A program made the position numbers and the translations under genes. The notes under the pieces were generated by a model. It saw only the letters and a list, made by a program, of their open reading frames with translations, had not been told where the DNA came from and did not search any database. 64,000 nucleotides of DNA from Triangularia verruculosa (lineage: Eukaryota; Ascomycota; Sordariomycetes; Sordariales; Podosporaceae), in contig MU863984.1 of the NCBI GenBank assembly GCA_033296885.1, forward strand, positions 57,214 through 121,213, written 5' to 3'. Positions within the stretch are counted from its first letter, which is position 1. Each line of letters begins with the position of its first letter. Shown piece after piece: positions 34,275-47,900 of the stretch.

Positions 34275-37200
34275 CGTTATATACTTACTTCAACTTTATT
34301 ATCGGATAAGTTAAAAGCGCTAAGTTAAAACGCTATAGCCGGAAATACTAATACCTAACCTACCATCGACTAATTCCTAGCTCGTATCCAAAAGCTCGAG
34401 GATAAATCGCGCCTCTCTTACGACGCCCTTACGTAGGAAAACGACATACTCTACAGGGAGATCGGTACCTTATGTAAGGAAGGAGATTACGTTAAGTTCG
34501 AAGCTCCCGACTAATACGGAGAAGTTAAAGGAAAGCTAGGAGGATTTTTGATTTAACTTAAGGTATATTTTCGGTATTACCCTTCCTATTTCCCGGATAA
34601 AGAATCTAAGGTAATATACGCCGCGTCTAGGCTTAAGGACAAGGCCCTTACCTGGTTCGAGCCTATTTTAGGAGACTATTTCGATAATAAGTACGATAAG
34701 AGGAAGGATATTACTAAGAAGTGCTTTAAGATGTATAAGGGATTCGAGGAGAAGATTAAAGAGGTATTCGGAAAGTATAATAAAGATAGGTGTATTTAGG
34801 AGCGATTAGTTAACCTTAAGTAGATTAAATCTACTGCCGATTACGTTATAATATTTAGGACGGATATACTTTGTAACGAAATTAACGACGAAGGGTTAAT
34901 ATAGTTATTTTATAACGGGTTTAAAGAAGAAGTTAAGGATAAGCTATATCGATAAAAGCGATCGGAGATTATTAACGAATATATCGTAATAACGGTCTAT
35001 ATCGACGATCGGTAATATTAATGTTATAAGGAGCGCAAAGGCATACGCGTATAGGGACTCTACCGACCTAACGATAAGAAAAAGAGACGGCCTTACGGGA
35101 CTCACGTCTTAGGGACTACTTATGTAGGGCCTATAAAAATAAATATAGTTTAAAAACGGTTTAAGGGAAAGAACGATGTTAAGTATTTTAATTACGGGAA
35201 GATAAATTACTTTAAAAGAGATTACCGGTTACCTAAGTAATTTAATTAGAAAAAAAGAGAAACGGCGGTAGTAACTAAAATTACGCGGGTTATCGAGATC
35301 TCTAATACCGAGTATACTTATAAGGATTTTTAGGATTTAGTAGATAATTATATCGACAGCGACTATAGGTATAAGGTCTAGGAAGGAGAGTTAATAGTCG
35401 ATTCCGAAGAAGAAGACCGCGTTATAAGATAAGAGCTGCTAATTAAAGGGGCTATAAAACTAGAAAAAAGTATTACTCTAGGGCCTTTTAAGAAGACTAT
35501 ACGGCGATTAAAGTAGGTTTTTACCTTAACTAACGCCTCGGTCTAGGATATAGAAGGGACTATAAAGTAGATAGAGGAATAAATTTAAAAACTCGAAAAG
35601 GCAATAGTAAAGTTTTAAAAATAGTAAGAAGTTATCGAACGGCAATACCGTAACCTCGAGGATAAAGTAATATAAGCTACTAATAATAACCAGCCGATTA
35701 TATAATTATAATAAAGAAACGAATATTAGATTATCCCCGAGAAGGAGTTTAATAACGAGTTTGCAGTATTCTTTATAGGCGAAAAGACCTAGGGTAAATA
35801 TTAGGTATTATAACCGACGGTTAATACCGGGCTTATATAAGTATTAAGAGAATATCTAGTATTTAAATAATATACCCATTACGAAGGGGATACTCCGCAG
35901 GTCCACCTACGATACCCGGAGTATAGGAGGATATTATAGTTCCAGTATATCGCTTATATATGTAAGGAATACTACTAGTTAAAAGCCTTTAACCGGTATT
36001 AGCCGATTAAGGGGTTCACCTAGATAGGCGAACCGATACCGGTACGGAATATACTTACGAGGTAGAGAATACCGGAGGAAGAGTTAAACGATTATTTCTT
36101 ATAGAAATTAGAAGACCCGGTCGAATTAAATAGACTTTAAACTATATAGGTTACACCTAGGTATACAAGGTGTTACCTCGATTAGATTATAAATTAGGAA
36201 GAGAATACCGACGGATTCGGCTTAACGGGGTATAAGAATGTAGATTACGCTTTTTACTTGCGGGTGAAGGCCCGAAAGTACTACGAAGCTAGCCCTAAGG
36301 TACAAAAAATACGTAATAAGAAAAGGGCTTAGAATAGTACTAGGAATAAGAAGTAGAAGGAAGCTTAACGATAATAATTAGCCGATTTCGAACTATTAGA
36401 TAATTTAATCGAAGAGGATGCTCTAAAGGTGCAATAATAATCGGGAAAAGAGCTACGGCTTTTTACAGAGGCCGAAAACCTCTAAAGGATTATAAACGAT
36501 ATATTAGTAAGGTCGTTATAGTATAGAGGAGGGGTATAAAAGATAAAAGATTGCGAGTAATAGCGTATTAGAAGGGTTTTTAAATATAAATACTTATAAA
36601 TAGTAAAGTAAAAGCGGACTTAATTTTACTTAAATTTATATAATAAACCCGGATTCTATAAAGGAAAAAGAAGGAAGAGGTTATTATAAAGGGACCTTTC
36701 CCTATATAATTGGTAATTAAAGAAACGATACTATTAGATATTATTATATTAGAAAAGATAATAAAGGTGATTTTCGATATTGTAGATATAGGGTTAAAGA
36801 AGGATATAATCTTAGGATAATTATAGTATAAAGACTATAATTTAGATATCGATTAAAAGGATAGTAATTACTTACGATCGAGGGGATATTAGGAGTATTT
36901 AATTAATAATAGGAGATTAGGGGTACGGTAGGAGTAGAGTGTGGGATAAGCACCCTCTACGGTATTACTGTAAGAAATACGAGAAGTATTAATATATTTA
37001 ATCGATAAAGGTAGTAAGATCGAAAAAGTAGGGTTAATAAAAATAATTACGTTAGTAGAAATTATAGTAATAATAAAAAATAAATATATTTATTATAATA
37101 ATATAAAGAAAGGTAAGAAGAAGGAGATACCGGTGGAATACCGGGGGTATCCGGTATTTACGGTAAAATACTTTTAAGGTTTACCGGAGAGGGGATTATA

Positions 37201-40097
37201 AGATTACGAGATTAAGCTTAAGGAAGGAGCGAAGCTTAAGCTTTTCTAGGTCTATTATATTAACGATAAATAGAGTAAGGAATTATAGAAGTATTTAGAC
37301 GAAAATATTAAGAGAGGATATATTAGAGTATTTATATTATTAGTTAGATATCCTGTTTTCTTCGTGCCGAAGAAGGACGGAAGCCCGTGACTATATATAG
37401 ATTATCGACAATTAAATCAGAAGATAGTAAAGAACGGTTACCTATTACTATTAATTTCGCGGCTACGGAGTTAATTATTAAGGGTATAATAGTTTATTAG
37501 ACTTAATATATTAGTCGGGTACGCGTATATATAAATTAAGGAGGAAGATAAATAGAAGACGGCTTTTTATACGCCTTACGGACATTTCGAATACCTTATT
37601 ATACCGTTTAGGCTTATAAATATATTAGCGACTTTCTAGGCCCTCGTTAATTATACGATTCGCTAATACCTCGATAAAACAATAGTTTATTACCTCGACG
37701 ATATTCTTATCTACTTACGTACTTTAGAGGAATATAAAAGGTACGTTAAAGAGATTTTAAACGTATTATACGGAGCTAGATTATTAGTTAATAAGGATAA
37801 AAGTAAGTTCTATATATAAAAGACGGTTTATCTAAGGTATTTTATTTCGCTAAAAGAGGTGTAAATAGAACTAAGGAAAATTACAGTAGTTAAGGATTAG
37901 CCGAGACTATAAGTAGAAACGGCCGAATAATTAAAGATAAGGGTTCGAGAGTTTCTGGGATTTACGAATTTCTATCGGATATTTATACGGAACTATGGCG
38001 CTATAGCGAAGTTACTGAACGACCTTACTAAAAAGGACGCCGAATTTAAGTGGGAAAAGGAGTAGGAGGAGGTTTTTTAAGCTATTAAGAACGTTATTAC
38101 GGCGGACCTAATACTTAAGCTCCCTAACCTAAGACGACCCTTTAAGGTCGAGATAGATACCTCCGATTATATTATCGGAGGATAGTTAAAATAACGAAAC
38201 GAAGATGGGAAATTATACTTAGTAGTATTCTTTTCGAAGAAATTAAAGGGGCTACGTAAGAATTACTTTATCTATAATAAAGAACTGTTTATTATTATCG
38301 AAGTTTTTAAAGAGTAGAGATTATACCTTAGCGGTACTAACTATAAAGTCTAGGTTTATACGGATTATAAAAATTTAAAGTATTTTATTACTATTAAGGT
38401 CCTTAACGTTAAATAAGGTAGGTAGTTAGAATTCTTATTAGAATTTAATTTCTAAATTTATTATAAAAAAGGGTCTGAAAATATAAAAGCGGATACTCTA
38501 AGTAGAAGGGCGGACTACTACGAAGAGAAGGTAGAAAAGGAGTTACTATTTTTATTATAAAAAATAATAGAAGGTATATTTAAATATCTGTTTTAATAAT
38601 AGGCCGAATATTATGTAGTATACTAAGAAGAATCCACTACCTATAAGTATTAAGGTTATATCGATAGTAACGATTAGAAATAATAGGTAGAGTTAGAATT
38701 ATTAGGGATTTAGAAGGACGATCGTTACCGGCTTTAGTATAATAATAGGGTTTACGTTAACCTAGACCTATAGAAGACCTTAATTTAGGAGATCTACGAA
38801 TCGAAGTTTAGGGGATATATAGGAGTAGTTAAAACGACGGAGAAAATTAAATAATACTTTAATTAATTAGGATTAAAAAAGGACGTAGAGGAAACTTTAC
38901 GGGAGTGTAACCTCTGTAGAAGAACGAGAGTAGAGAAGTATAAGCTATACGGGTTTTTGGAATTATTATTAATAATAAAATAATTATAGAGTTCGGTATC
39001 GATAGACTTTATTATTAAACTACTAGAATCTAAGGATATAACTACGGGTATTAAATATAATAATATTTTAATAATAGTCGATAAACTTATTAAATAAGCG
39101 TATTTCCTACCTTATAAAGAGACCTGGACGGCGGAGTAATTAGCGGATATGGTATTTCGGAACGTTACGGCGATATATATATAGCTAAAAGAGTTTATTA
39201 CGGATCGCGATACTAAATTTATATTGAAGTTTTAAAAGGCTTTAATAAAATAAGTAAGAGTAAAGAGTAAAGTGTCGTCGGTATATTATCCGTAAACGGA
39301 TAATTAAATAGAGAGACTTAATTAAATTATTAAATAATACCTTCGAAACTATATTAATTTCGAATAAGATAATTAAATTAAACTCTTATTAGCGGTATAA
39401 TTCGTATATAATACGGTATTTATAGAGATAATAAAGGTCATACTATTCTTTGCGAACTACGGTTTTAAGGCAGATCTACGGTAAGGATTAAAAGCAAAGG
39501 TATTTAGGGCGGTAATAAAGGTAGGAAAATTATATATATTATATATTAAACTTAAGGAAGAATTCGAATTCGTTTGAGAATGTATACGTAAATATTATAA
39601 TATTAAACGGCTCGAAGGACCTTGTTTAAAGAGGGAGGATAAAGTGTTTTTATTAATATATAACTTATATATAAAGAAACTAAGTAAGAAATTAAATTAT
39701 AGGTAAATAGGATTATTTAAGGTTAAAAAGAAGATATCGGAGACGGCGTATAAACTGGAGCTACCCAGTATAATATACCTACGGTCATATACCTTTTATA
39801 TTTCACTTTTAGAACCCGTACTATTAGTAAGTAAAACTAATATTTTAAAGGTAACGAAAGACGAAGAAAAAGAATATAATATAAAAGAAATATTAGATTT
39901 ACGGATTAATTAAAGATAATTGGAATATTTAATTAATTAATTAAGTTACTTAACTATAGATAATTCGTAAGAATTGGTAAGGAATCTAAATTACCCCGAT
40001 AAATTAAAAGAATTCTACCGGTAATACTTAGACCGACTTAAATAAAAAAAACGTACCTTAGGATTAGGAAGGGTATTTCTAAACCTAGAATACGGAT

Positions 40098-40167
40098 AAC
40101 CTCGACGGGAATCGAACCTGTATCTCCGACGTAGTAGTTAACGTATTATACGCTATATTATAAGGTT
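40098..40167 (-). tRNA. tRNA-like relic inside gypsy-1 (antisense to pol)
   Basis: Read on the minus strand, 70 bases have acceptor halves AACCTTA and CGAGGTT, a T arm with loop TTCGATT and a B-box GGTTCGATTCC, in tRNA order. A homologous sequence of the same length lies in gypsy-2. Changes are RIP-type. The anticodon stem has mismatches, so I assign no amino acid. Confidence 0.55.
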
Positions 40168-40977
40168 AATAAGGACCTAAGAACCTACCTATAATTAGTA
40201 CTACGAACCTTAATTACCCGGAAAAGTTAGAAGGATTCTATTAGAGGAATTTTAGGAAGTTAGAGGAGGTAAGCCCGGTAATAGACTAAGACCCGAGTTA
40301 CTTACGGGATCGACGAACCCGCTGGGGAAGTCTTAGCCTAGCTAGTCTAACGGCATAGAGGCCTAGTTAAAGGAGGGGTTTAACGGAGGTAGGGAAGCGA
40401 CCTTATTAACAGCCTCCTAGTGCTTTAGCTCTTCTAATTTTTCTACGGTATTAAAACCCCGGGATATAATTTGCGATATCTTTTTGCGCTATATTTTCTT
40501 CTATTTATATAGACGCCGAACCTTCTTATTCGTAATTTCGGCCTTTTTTTAAATATAACGGGTATTTACAGCGGTAACCTCCGTTTACTTTTTAGTAAAC
40601 TTAAGCTCCGCCTTTATAGCGTTATATTGAAAGATAATATAGAATAATTAGCGAGGAGTTATTTTAAAAATGTTATAAAGTGAGAGAGCTCGACGGATAT
40701 ATTTAAGGTAACGGAAGAACTCGGAAGGTAATACGATATAGGGAAGATTATAAGTAGAATAAATAGAATAAGGGGTTGGTATAGCGAAAGGACGACGTAG
40801 TATTTTCGTTATAAAATCGATACGAATTAACGTTATCGAATGTTTAGGTTTACTTACGCGGTTAAATATTGTAACGGTGAAAAAATAAAAAGAAGGATTT
40901 ATATTGGGAAAGGATAGTTGTTAGTAAAAGGTTTTAAATAAGGTCGCTGGGATGTCGACTTAGGAGGGGGAGTATCG

Positions 40978-41374
40978 TGTTATAAATATAATGTAGATAT
41001 CCGAAGAGAATAATTAATGGGAAAGAGGAGGTACGGTAGTTAATTAAAGGAAAGGAGGATAGATTAATAGGAAGAGGATTATCCGGGATACGAGGAATTA
41101 TAAATGATTTCTGGGAATTATTATAATCCTCGGAAATCAGCTATGATTTTCGAAGGATAGAATGATCCGGGTTTTGGTAATAGGTTTATATATACGGAGG
41201 AACTAGATAGTTTGTAGATAGTTCCGCAGTATGTAATCATAGCTTGTATTTACGGGATCTTGTGTTTATATTGAGACATCTTGTTGTGCACTGTTTAGCT
41301 GCACCGAACCAATTGTTAGAAGTTGCCTTTAACCGAGTATCCCTTTCAGAGGTTCTGTATAGGGGTTCGTTATA
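40978..41374 (+). repeat. gypsy-1 3' LTR
   Basis: 397 bases, followed at once by target duplication CTACC. Confidence 0.95.
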
Positions 41375-41379
41375 CTACC

Positions 41380-43003
41380 CCCGAGCTTAAGGGCGTAGGT
41401 ATTAGTATTTACTAGGTAGGCGACTACCCTCTCCGCAGCGGCCCGATGTTCAGGGCTGGGGTTTATATTGAAACTGGCTAGTTTGGATACGGCGAAGGCG
41501 ACATCTGGTCGGCTGATGACGGCTGCGTATAGTAGGGAGCCTACTATCCGTTGATAGTAGCAGATCTATTCGTGTGTGGCCAGGCCCTCGTAAGGTACCG
41601 GCTTTTCGTTAATTATGGGAGTTCTTGGTAGTTTAGATAAGGTCTTAGGTAGGAATCTTGATAGCTTGCTAATATATTCGTGTTGGGAGAGCCAGGCTAC
41701 CCTACTCTTACGATCCCTTAACACTTCTATACCCAGGAACCATTAGAGGTCCTCTCCACCCTATAGGGCGAAGTGGGCCTTAATGCCTTTAACGAGCTTA
41801 TCTACCTATAGTCGCTGGCTACTGGGGAATGTAATAGCGATATCGTCTACGTAGAAGAATATAATAACTCCGTCCCGGGTGTAGCAGCACTACTTGTAAG
41901 GCACTGGTTAATATCTAAGGCTTGCAAATATATTAGTAAAGTTACGTTATTATAGTAATGGTGATTCCTTAAGGCCGTAGAGGGCCTTTTTAAGTAGTAA
42001 TACCTTACCTGGCTCTCTCCCCGCACCTAGTAGTATTCGTATATATATAGCGTAAGGTAGTTAGGTGTGGACGAAGGCGTTGACTACGTCGTATTATAGC
42101 ACCTTTAGGTCGAATCAAGCGGTAATAGTAATAAGGGTTCTAAATGACTTCCCGGCTAAGGTGGCCGCGTATGTACTTTCGGTAAGGGTCTTTAATTATT
42201 AGTTACCTCTTACTACTAACCTTGCCTTCGTTTTCTATAGAAAACTGTATTTATTTAGCTTATAAGTAAATACCTATATACTATTAAGGACTTGGCGCTT
42301 TATAGCCTTCCTTTCGTTAACTCTCTCCTATAACCTCATCTCTCTGTAACTCTGTAAGTAGTCGTCGATAGCTGCTATAAAAAGGTCTCGGTAAAGGTAC
42401 CCTTCCAACTGCTTATAGCTCTTTGGAGGGTCTGGTAATTGGCGTCGATGGATTTTAACTATAGGCTCCGCACGTAGGTAGCGTCGTTTACTTACTTCCG
42501 CCGGCCTACCTTCCTCCTTAACGATATCGTCGTCCTCGATTTCGAACCTTAGTAGTAAGGCCTTTAGTCTTCGGAACTCGCGATATTAGCTCTCTAACTT
42601 ATTTATTTACTTTCCGCCGATAAAACTTACTTCCTAGGGGCTGAACCGATAACGAAGAGCTCTTAAATCTACCCCTATAAAGATATTCTTAAGCTCTCTA
42701 TTACGGTATTCATTTAGTATCCCTATAATTATAGTTATAGTTAAAAACCCGGTATAAGGAGGTATACTCCCTAGCATTAAGAGGGGCTCTAGTTCTAGGT
42801 CTTTTATAGGTTAATCAAGCCCCCCAGTCCGACCATCATATCCTAGTTCTATCCCCTACTATAGGTACTTAGGTTACTCCAGTACACTACCGGGCTCCGA
42901 TAATAACGAACCACGCCTTTTAAATCCTCCTTCTTTTTCCTAGGTATTACCACCTATATAGTTAAGGGTAAAGGACCGGAATAAACTTTCTACCAGATTA
43001 ACA
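41380..43003 (-). pseudogene. copia reverse transcriptase segment
   Basis: The minus strand reads ARLVVRGN, ESTYAATLAGKSFRTL, YDVVNAFVHT, GVIIFFYVDDIAITFPSS and VGSLLYAAVISRPDVAFAVS. This is the Ty1/copia RT from fingers to thumb, lying between the two gypsy insertions, with TAG stops. Confidence 0.9.
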
Positions 43004-43008
43004 ATAGG

Positions 43009-43470
43009 TGTGACGAACCCCTATCCAGAACCTCTGAAAGGGATACTGGTTAAAGGTACTTCTGAACAATCCTAGTTCGGTACAGCTAAACAGTATACAA
43101 CAATGGCTTATCTCAATCACAATAGCTAAGATACCAACGATTGTAACTTATATTACATACTACGGAACTATCTGCTAGCCATCTAGTTCCTCCGTATATA
43201 TAGACCTTAGGACCGTAGACCGTTAACCTCCAGACGGTCCTCAGTCCTCACCTCATTAGCTTCTCCTAGACCGTAGACCGTTGACTTCCAGACGGTCCTC
43301 GGTCCTCACCTAATTAGCTCTTTCTGGACCGTAGACCGTAAGCCCCGCCGCGGTCCCCGGTCCAGCTCCCATTAGTTCCTTCTGGACTATAGCCCGTAAG
43401 CCCTGCCCCAGTCTCCGGTCTAGCCTTTATTAGTTTACCTATTCCCCCACCTTATACCAAAACCGTAATA
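43009..43470 (-). repeat. gypsy-2 3' LTR
   Basis: 462 bases, plus-strand start TGTGACGAACC. It contains three to four diverged copies of a roughly 70-base unit around GGACCGTAGACCGT, AGACGGTCC and a CATTAG box. Confidence 0.93.
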
Positions 43471-43789
43471 TAATACTCCCTCTCCAGGCCGAAGTCCCTG
43501 CGGCCTAGTTTCTTATTATATTACCAATACTATATAAGTCTCTTTCCTTTATACTATCCTTCATTATATCTAACCGTATATAGAAACGTTATCGTAAAAT
43601 TAAAGAGTTTTCTTCCCTCGCTTCGTAAATCTTTCGTCGCAGTTCTAAAGTTATACTTTACTCTATTTACTTTACTTCCGAAATTCCTTACCGTATAACC
43701 TCCGACTCCTCGCGTTACTCCGAATATATATATCGTAAAATCCCTTACGACGGCTTTAACGTAAGCTCCGCTCGTAAATATATCCTCCC

Positions 43790-44175
43790 TTATCCTCTTA
43801 TCCTTATTAACTACTTTAGTTTCCCGAATTATAAAGGAGTAAAATAAATTAAAGCGTAAAGAGTAAGAGCTCGAAGACCAGCTTTCTTAATTAACCGCTA
43901 AACTCCTCTAGGTAAAACGAATACGTCGCTCTCTTCGCTCCCGGGAAAAACAGTTATTCGCACACGGTATTTAGGAAGAAGATACCCGGGTAGTGTAGTC
44001 CTTTACTACTGTCCCGCCGGAACCTTCCTCCGGGGCCTCCCCTCGGCTTGCCGCCGCCCGGGACGCTGCCCTGTAGAATCCTCTCGCCTTAGGTCCCTCC
44101 CTGGGCCTTAATTGGCCCTCTAACTTCCCACTAGATCCTGGTCTTAGTAGTCCTTCCTTCCTGGCTGGTTAAAGT
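43790..44175 (+). pseudogene. Antisense coding-like tract in gypsy-2
   Basis: On the strand opposite to pol, one frame reads AKELEDQLS, VKRIRRSLRSREKQLFAHG, EEDTRVV and SFTTVPPEPSSGASPRLAAA, interrupted only by TAG codons that fit former CAG. The basic, coiled-coil-like first part resembles antisense ORFs seen between pol and the 3' LTR of some fungal gypsy elements. This is my inference; no expression evidence exists. Confidence 0.4.
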
Positions 44176-44256
44176 ACCGCCGGTAGAACTCTTCTAATTT
44201 TTTATGGTAATTAAGGTATATAGTATTAGTTATAAGTAAGTCCCTGGGTATTTGTT

Positions 44257-44326
44257 AACCTTATAGTGTAGTATATAGTACGTCGATTACTACGTCGGAG
44301 GTATAGGTTCGATTCCCGTCGAGGTT
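44257..44326 (+). tRNA. tRNA-like relic inside gypsy-2 (antisense to pol)
   Basis: The 70 bases have acceptor AACCTTA/CGAGGTT (seven pairs if the final A was G before RIP), A-box-like TAGTGTAGT, anticodon stem CGTCG/CGTCG around ATTACTA with one T:T mismatch, a 5-base variable loop, and T arm ATAGG-TTCGATT-CCCGT. The B-box GGTTCGATTCC is perfect. If read canonically the anticodon would be TAC, but pos. 33 differs in the gypsy-1 copy, so identity is open. Confidence 0.6.
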
Positions 44327-44588
44327 CTCCGTATCCAGATTTATAAATACTACCCGTAATCTAAGTATAGTTTCTTTTTATCGTTTAATTTAGCCTAGGT
44401 CGGTCTAGATATTGCCGGTGGAACTCTTCTAGTTTACCTAGGTAATTTAGATTTGTCGATAGTTCCTACGAATTATCCGTAGCCGGGTAATCCAGCTAGT
44501 TAACCAAGTATTCCAATTAACCTTTATTAAACCGTAAATCCAGTACTTCTTCTATATCGTACTTTTCTTCTTCGTCCTCCGCTACTTC

Positions 44589-44936
44589 CTAGATATTAGC
44601 TTTATTTATTAGTAGTATAGGTTCTAGAAGTAAGATGTAAAAAGTGTATAACCGTAGACATATCGTACTAGGTAGCTCCAGCTCGAATACCATCTCCGAT
44701 ATCTTCCTCTTAACCTTAAATAGGCCTACTCTCTTATAGTCCAGTTTCTTACTAAGTTTTTTAATACGTAAATTATATATAGAAAGGAATACTATGTCCC
44801 CCCCCTTAAAGTAAAGTCCCTCGAGCCTTTTAAAGTTATAGTATTTCCATATCCTTTCCCTGATAAACTCCAGTTCTTCCTTAAACTTTCCGTAAAGTAT
44901 ATATAATTTATCTGCCTTAACCGCAGCCCTAGGCAC
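44589..44936 (-). pseudogene. gypsy-2 integrase C-terminus
   Basis: A 115-codon open segment with EFIRERIWKYYNFKRLEG, GDIVFLSIYNLRIKK, KLDYKRVGLFKVKRK and YTFYILLLEP, the C-terminal domain of gypsy integrases. It is open because its codons offered few RIP-sensitive Gln/Trp. Confidence 0.85.
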
Positions 44937-47900
44937 CTCTATATTAGGTCCCTAGCGTAGGTCTACCTCGTATCCGTAATTTACGAAAAAGGGCGTAACT
45001 TTCGTCGTCTCTATTAGCGATATATTATATACCAACTATACCGTAGGCAATAATTCAACCTAATCGTCCTACTCGAAATTAATGTAATTCCATAGGTACT
45101 ATTCTACGATCTAATTAAGCCGTTCCGTTTAACCGTCCGTCTAAAGGTAGTAGGCCGAAGACGCTTTACTCTTTACCCCTAATCTTATTATTAACGCTCT
45201 CTAAAACTTTAATACAAATTTAATATCGCGGTCCGTAATAAACTCCTTCGGCTATATATATATTGATATAATATACTGTAATACTATATCCGTTAATTAC
45301 TCTGCCGACTAGGTCTCCTTGTAAGGTAAGAAGTATACTTATTTAGTAAGCTTATCGACTACCGTTAATATATTATCGTACTTAATGCCGGTTACTATAT
45401 CCCTAGACTCTAGTAACTTAATAATAAAATCTATCGTAATTAAGCTTTATGGTCGTTCTACTATTGGTAGTAGCTCTAGAAATCTATAAAGTTTGTACCT
45501 CGCAACTCTAGTTCTCTCGTACGTATGGTATAATTAGATAGCTTCCTTAACGTCGTTCTTAATCTTTAGTTAATTAAAGTACTGCTTAATCTTTTTTATA
45601 ATCTTAGTAATACCTATATATCCCCCGAACTTCGACCTGTAGATTTCTATTACTAATACCTTCCTAGTACTTAGCTCTACGTAGGCCCGGTTCTTATATT
45701 ATAGTCGTCCCTAACTATCCTTCTAAATACTTTGCGGCTCCAGCTTTTCCTACTAATATTACTCCGTAATATCGTTACTTATTTTCCCTTAATATTTATT
45801 GGAAGTAGCTTGCTTACGATATACTATATAACACTCTATCTACGGCTAAAGTAGATACTTAAGGGTGCCCTCCGGCGTCTCCTTAAGTAATAATAGTAAC
45901 TCCCTAAGTATATCCTTATAATGGTCGGCTCGCCGGCTAAATACGTCTACTTTAGCATTCTCCGAACCCTTTTTATAGTTAATTTAGAAATTAAATTCCG
46001 AAAAAAACTTTGATTATCGGGTTTACCGTATATTAAAGACCTTTATAATAATAAAGTATCGTAGATTCTTATAATCTATATAAACCTATATTTTATAATT
46101 AATATTACTAAAATATAGCTTTTATTCCTCGAACGTTTCGATAATAATAAGTAACTTCTTATCGTAGATTAGGTAATTTTAACGAGCCCCCTTTAATTTC
46201 TTCGAAAAGAAGGCTACCGGGTATAGCTTTCCGTCTTCGTCTCGCTAGCCTAATTATCCTCCAATCGTATAGTCTAATATATTAACCTCGACCTCGAACG
46301 GTCGACTAAGGTCTAGCAATTTAAACACCGGGTCCTTCAAAATAGCCTCTTTTAGCTCCTAAAAGGCCTACTCTTCTTCCTACCCCCACCGGAACTCTAC
46401 ATCCTTCTTAATCAAATAGTTAAGTAGACGCGCAATACCCGTATATCCCCGGATAAATATCCGATAGAAATTAATAAACCTTAAGAACTCCCTAATATAT
46501 ATCTATAATTATAGCGTAAGCTAGTCCTTAATTACCGCAATTTTCCCAGGTTCTATATAAACCTTACCTAATAATATCAGATATCCTAGATATACTATCT
46601 TCTATATATAGAACTTACTTTTCTCTTTATTTATTAAAAGTCCGGCTCCGTATAATGCGTCGAATATCTTTCGTACGTAGCGCTTATACTTCTTTAAAGT
46701 ACGTAAGTAGATAAAAACGTCGTCGAGATAATATACTATTGTTTTATCGAAGTACTTCCGGATCGTATAATCGACGAGAGATTAGAACGTTGTAGGCGCA
46801 TTGGTAAGTCTAAATAATATTACGAAATACTTAAAATAACTATAAGGTATACGAAATACTATCTTCCATTTATCTCCTTCTTTAATCCGTATATAGGCGT
46901 ACCCGATAGGTATATCTAAACGTATAAACTATCGCGCTTTAGCTAACTAACTCCGTAACTTAGATATTAGTAATAGTAGGTAGCTGTTTTTTACCGTCTT
47001 ATTATTTAGCTAGTAGTAATCTATATATAATTGTAAGCTACCGTCCTTCTTCGGTACGAAGAATACAGGGTATCCTACTAGCGATATAGACTCTTTAATA
47101 TGTCCCTTCTTTAAATTCTCGTCTAAATATTTCCGTAATTCCTTACTTTACTTATCGTTAATATAGTAGACCTTAAATAGCCGTAGTTTAGCTCCTTCTT
47201 TTAGCTTAATCTCGTAGTCCTACGGTCCTCGCTTTAAAAGTCCCTTTAAATACTTAGCCGTAAAGGCTAGGTATCTTTAATATTCTACCGGTACCGCCTT
47301 TTTCTCGCCTTTCTCTACGTTATTATAGTAGGCGTATTTATTAACCTCCGATATCTCTACTAATATTATTAACTTTACTTCTTCGATCCTACCGCTTATA
47401 TTAACGGAGTATACTATTACTTCTTATACTCTTTACGGTGGTACCGTAGAGGGTACTTATCCCGTACGCTACTCTAATCGTACCCCTAATCTTCCATCGT
47501 TAGTTAGATACTTCTAAGGTTCTCTTAGTCGTAGGTGGCCACCATCCCTCTAATCGATGTCTAGGTTATAATTCTTATATTATAGGTACCCGAAGATTAT
47601 ATCCTTTAATAGTCCTATATTTATAATATCGAATATAACTAAGGTTATTTTCCCTTCGACCGTAATATCCAGGGGTAACGTTTCCCTATAGACTCTTTAA
47701 GTCCTAAATAATCCTTTAACGATAACCTATTCTTTCTTTTCTTTCTATAGTATTCTAGCTTAATATATAAATTGTAGTGAAATTAAATTAACTTCCGTAC
47801 CTTTATCTACTAATATTAACGCCTAGAGCCTTTTCTAATGCGTTGTAACCCGGAAACGCTTATCTTTTTTTCCGCCTCCGCCTTATATAGTAGCGACCTC

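Larger units (their letters stand above)
33878..41374 (+). mobile_element. gypsy-1: Ty3/gypsy retrotransposon, RIP-dead
   Basis: LTRs of 397 bases (33878-34274 and 40978-41374) and target duplication CTACC (33873-33877, 41375-41379). Gag begins near 34400 with SRLKDKALTWFEPILG; the zinc knuckle reads YFNYGKINYFKRDY at about 35184 (Cys and His to Tyr). Pol follows with FFVPKKDGSP, RT YLDD at 37691-37702, RNase H ENIKADTLSRRADYYEE near 38480, and integrase CNLCRR, DRDTKF and IERLN. The purine tract GGAGGGGGAG precedes the 3' LTR. CpA and TpG are nearly absent; TAG replaces CAG throughout. Confidence 0.95.
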
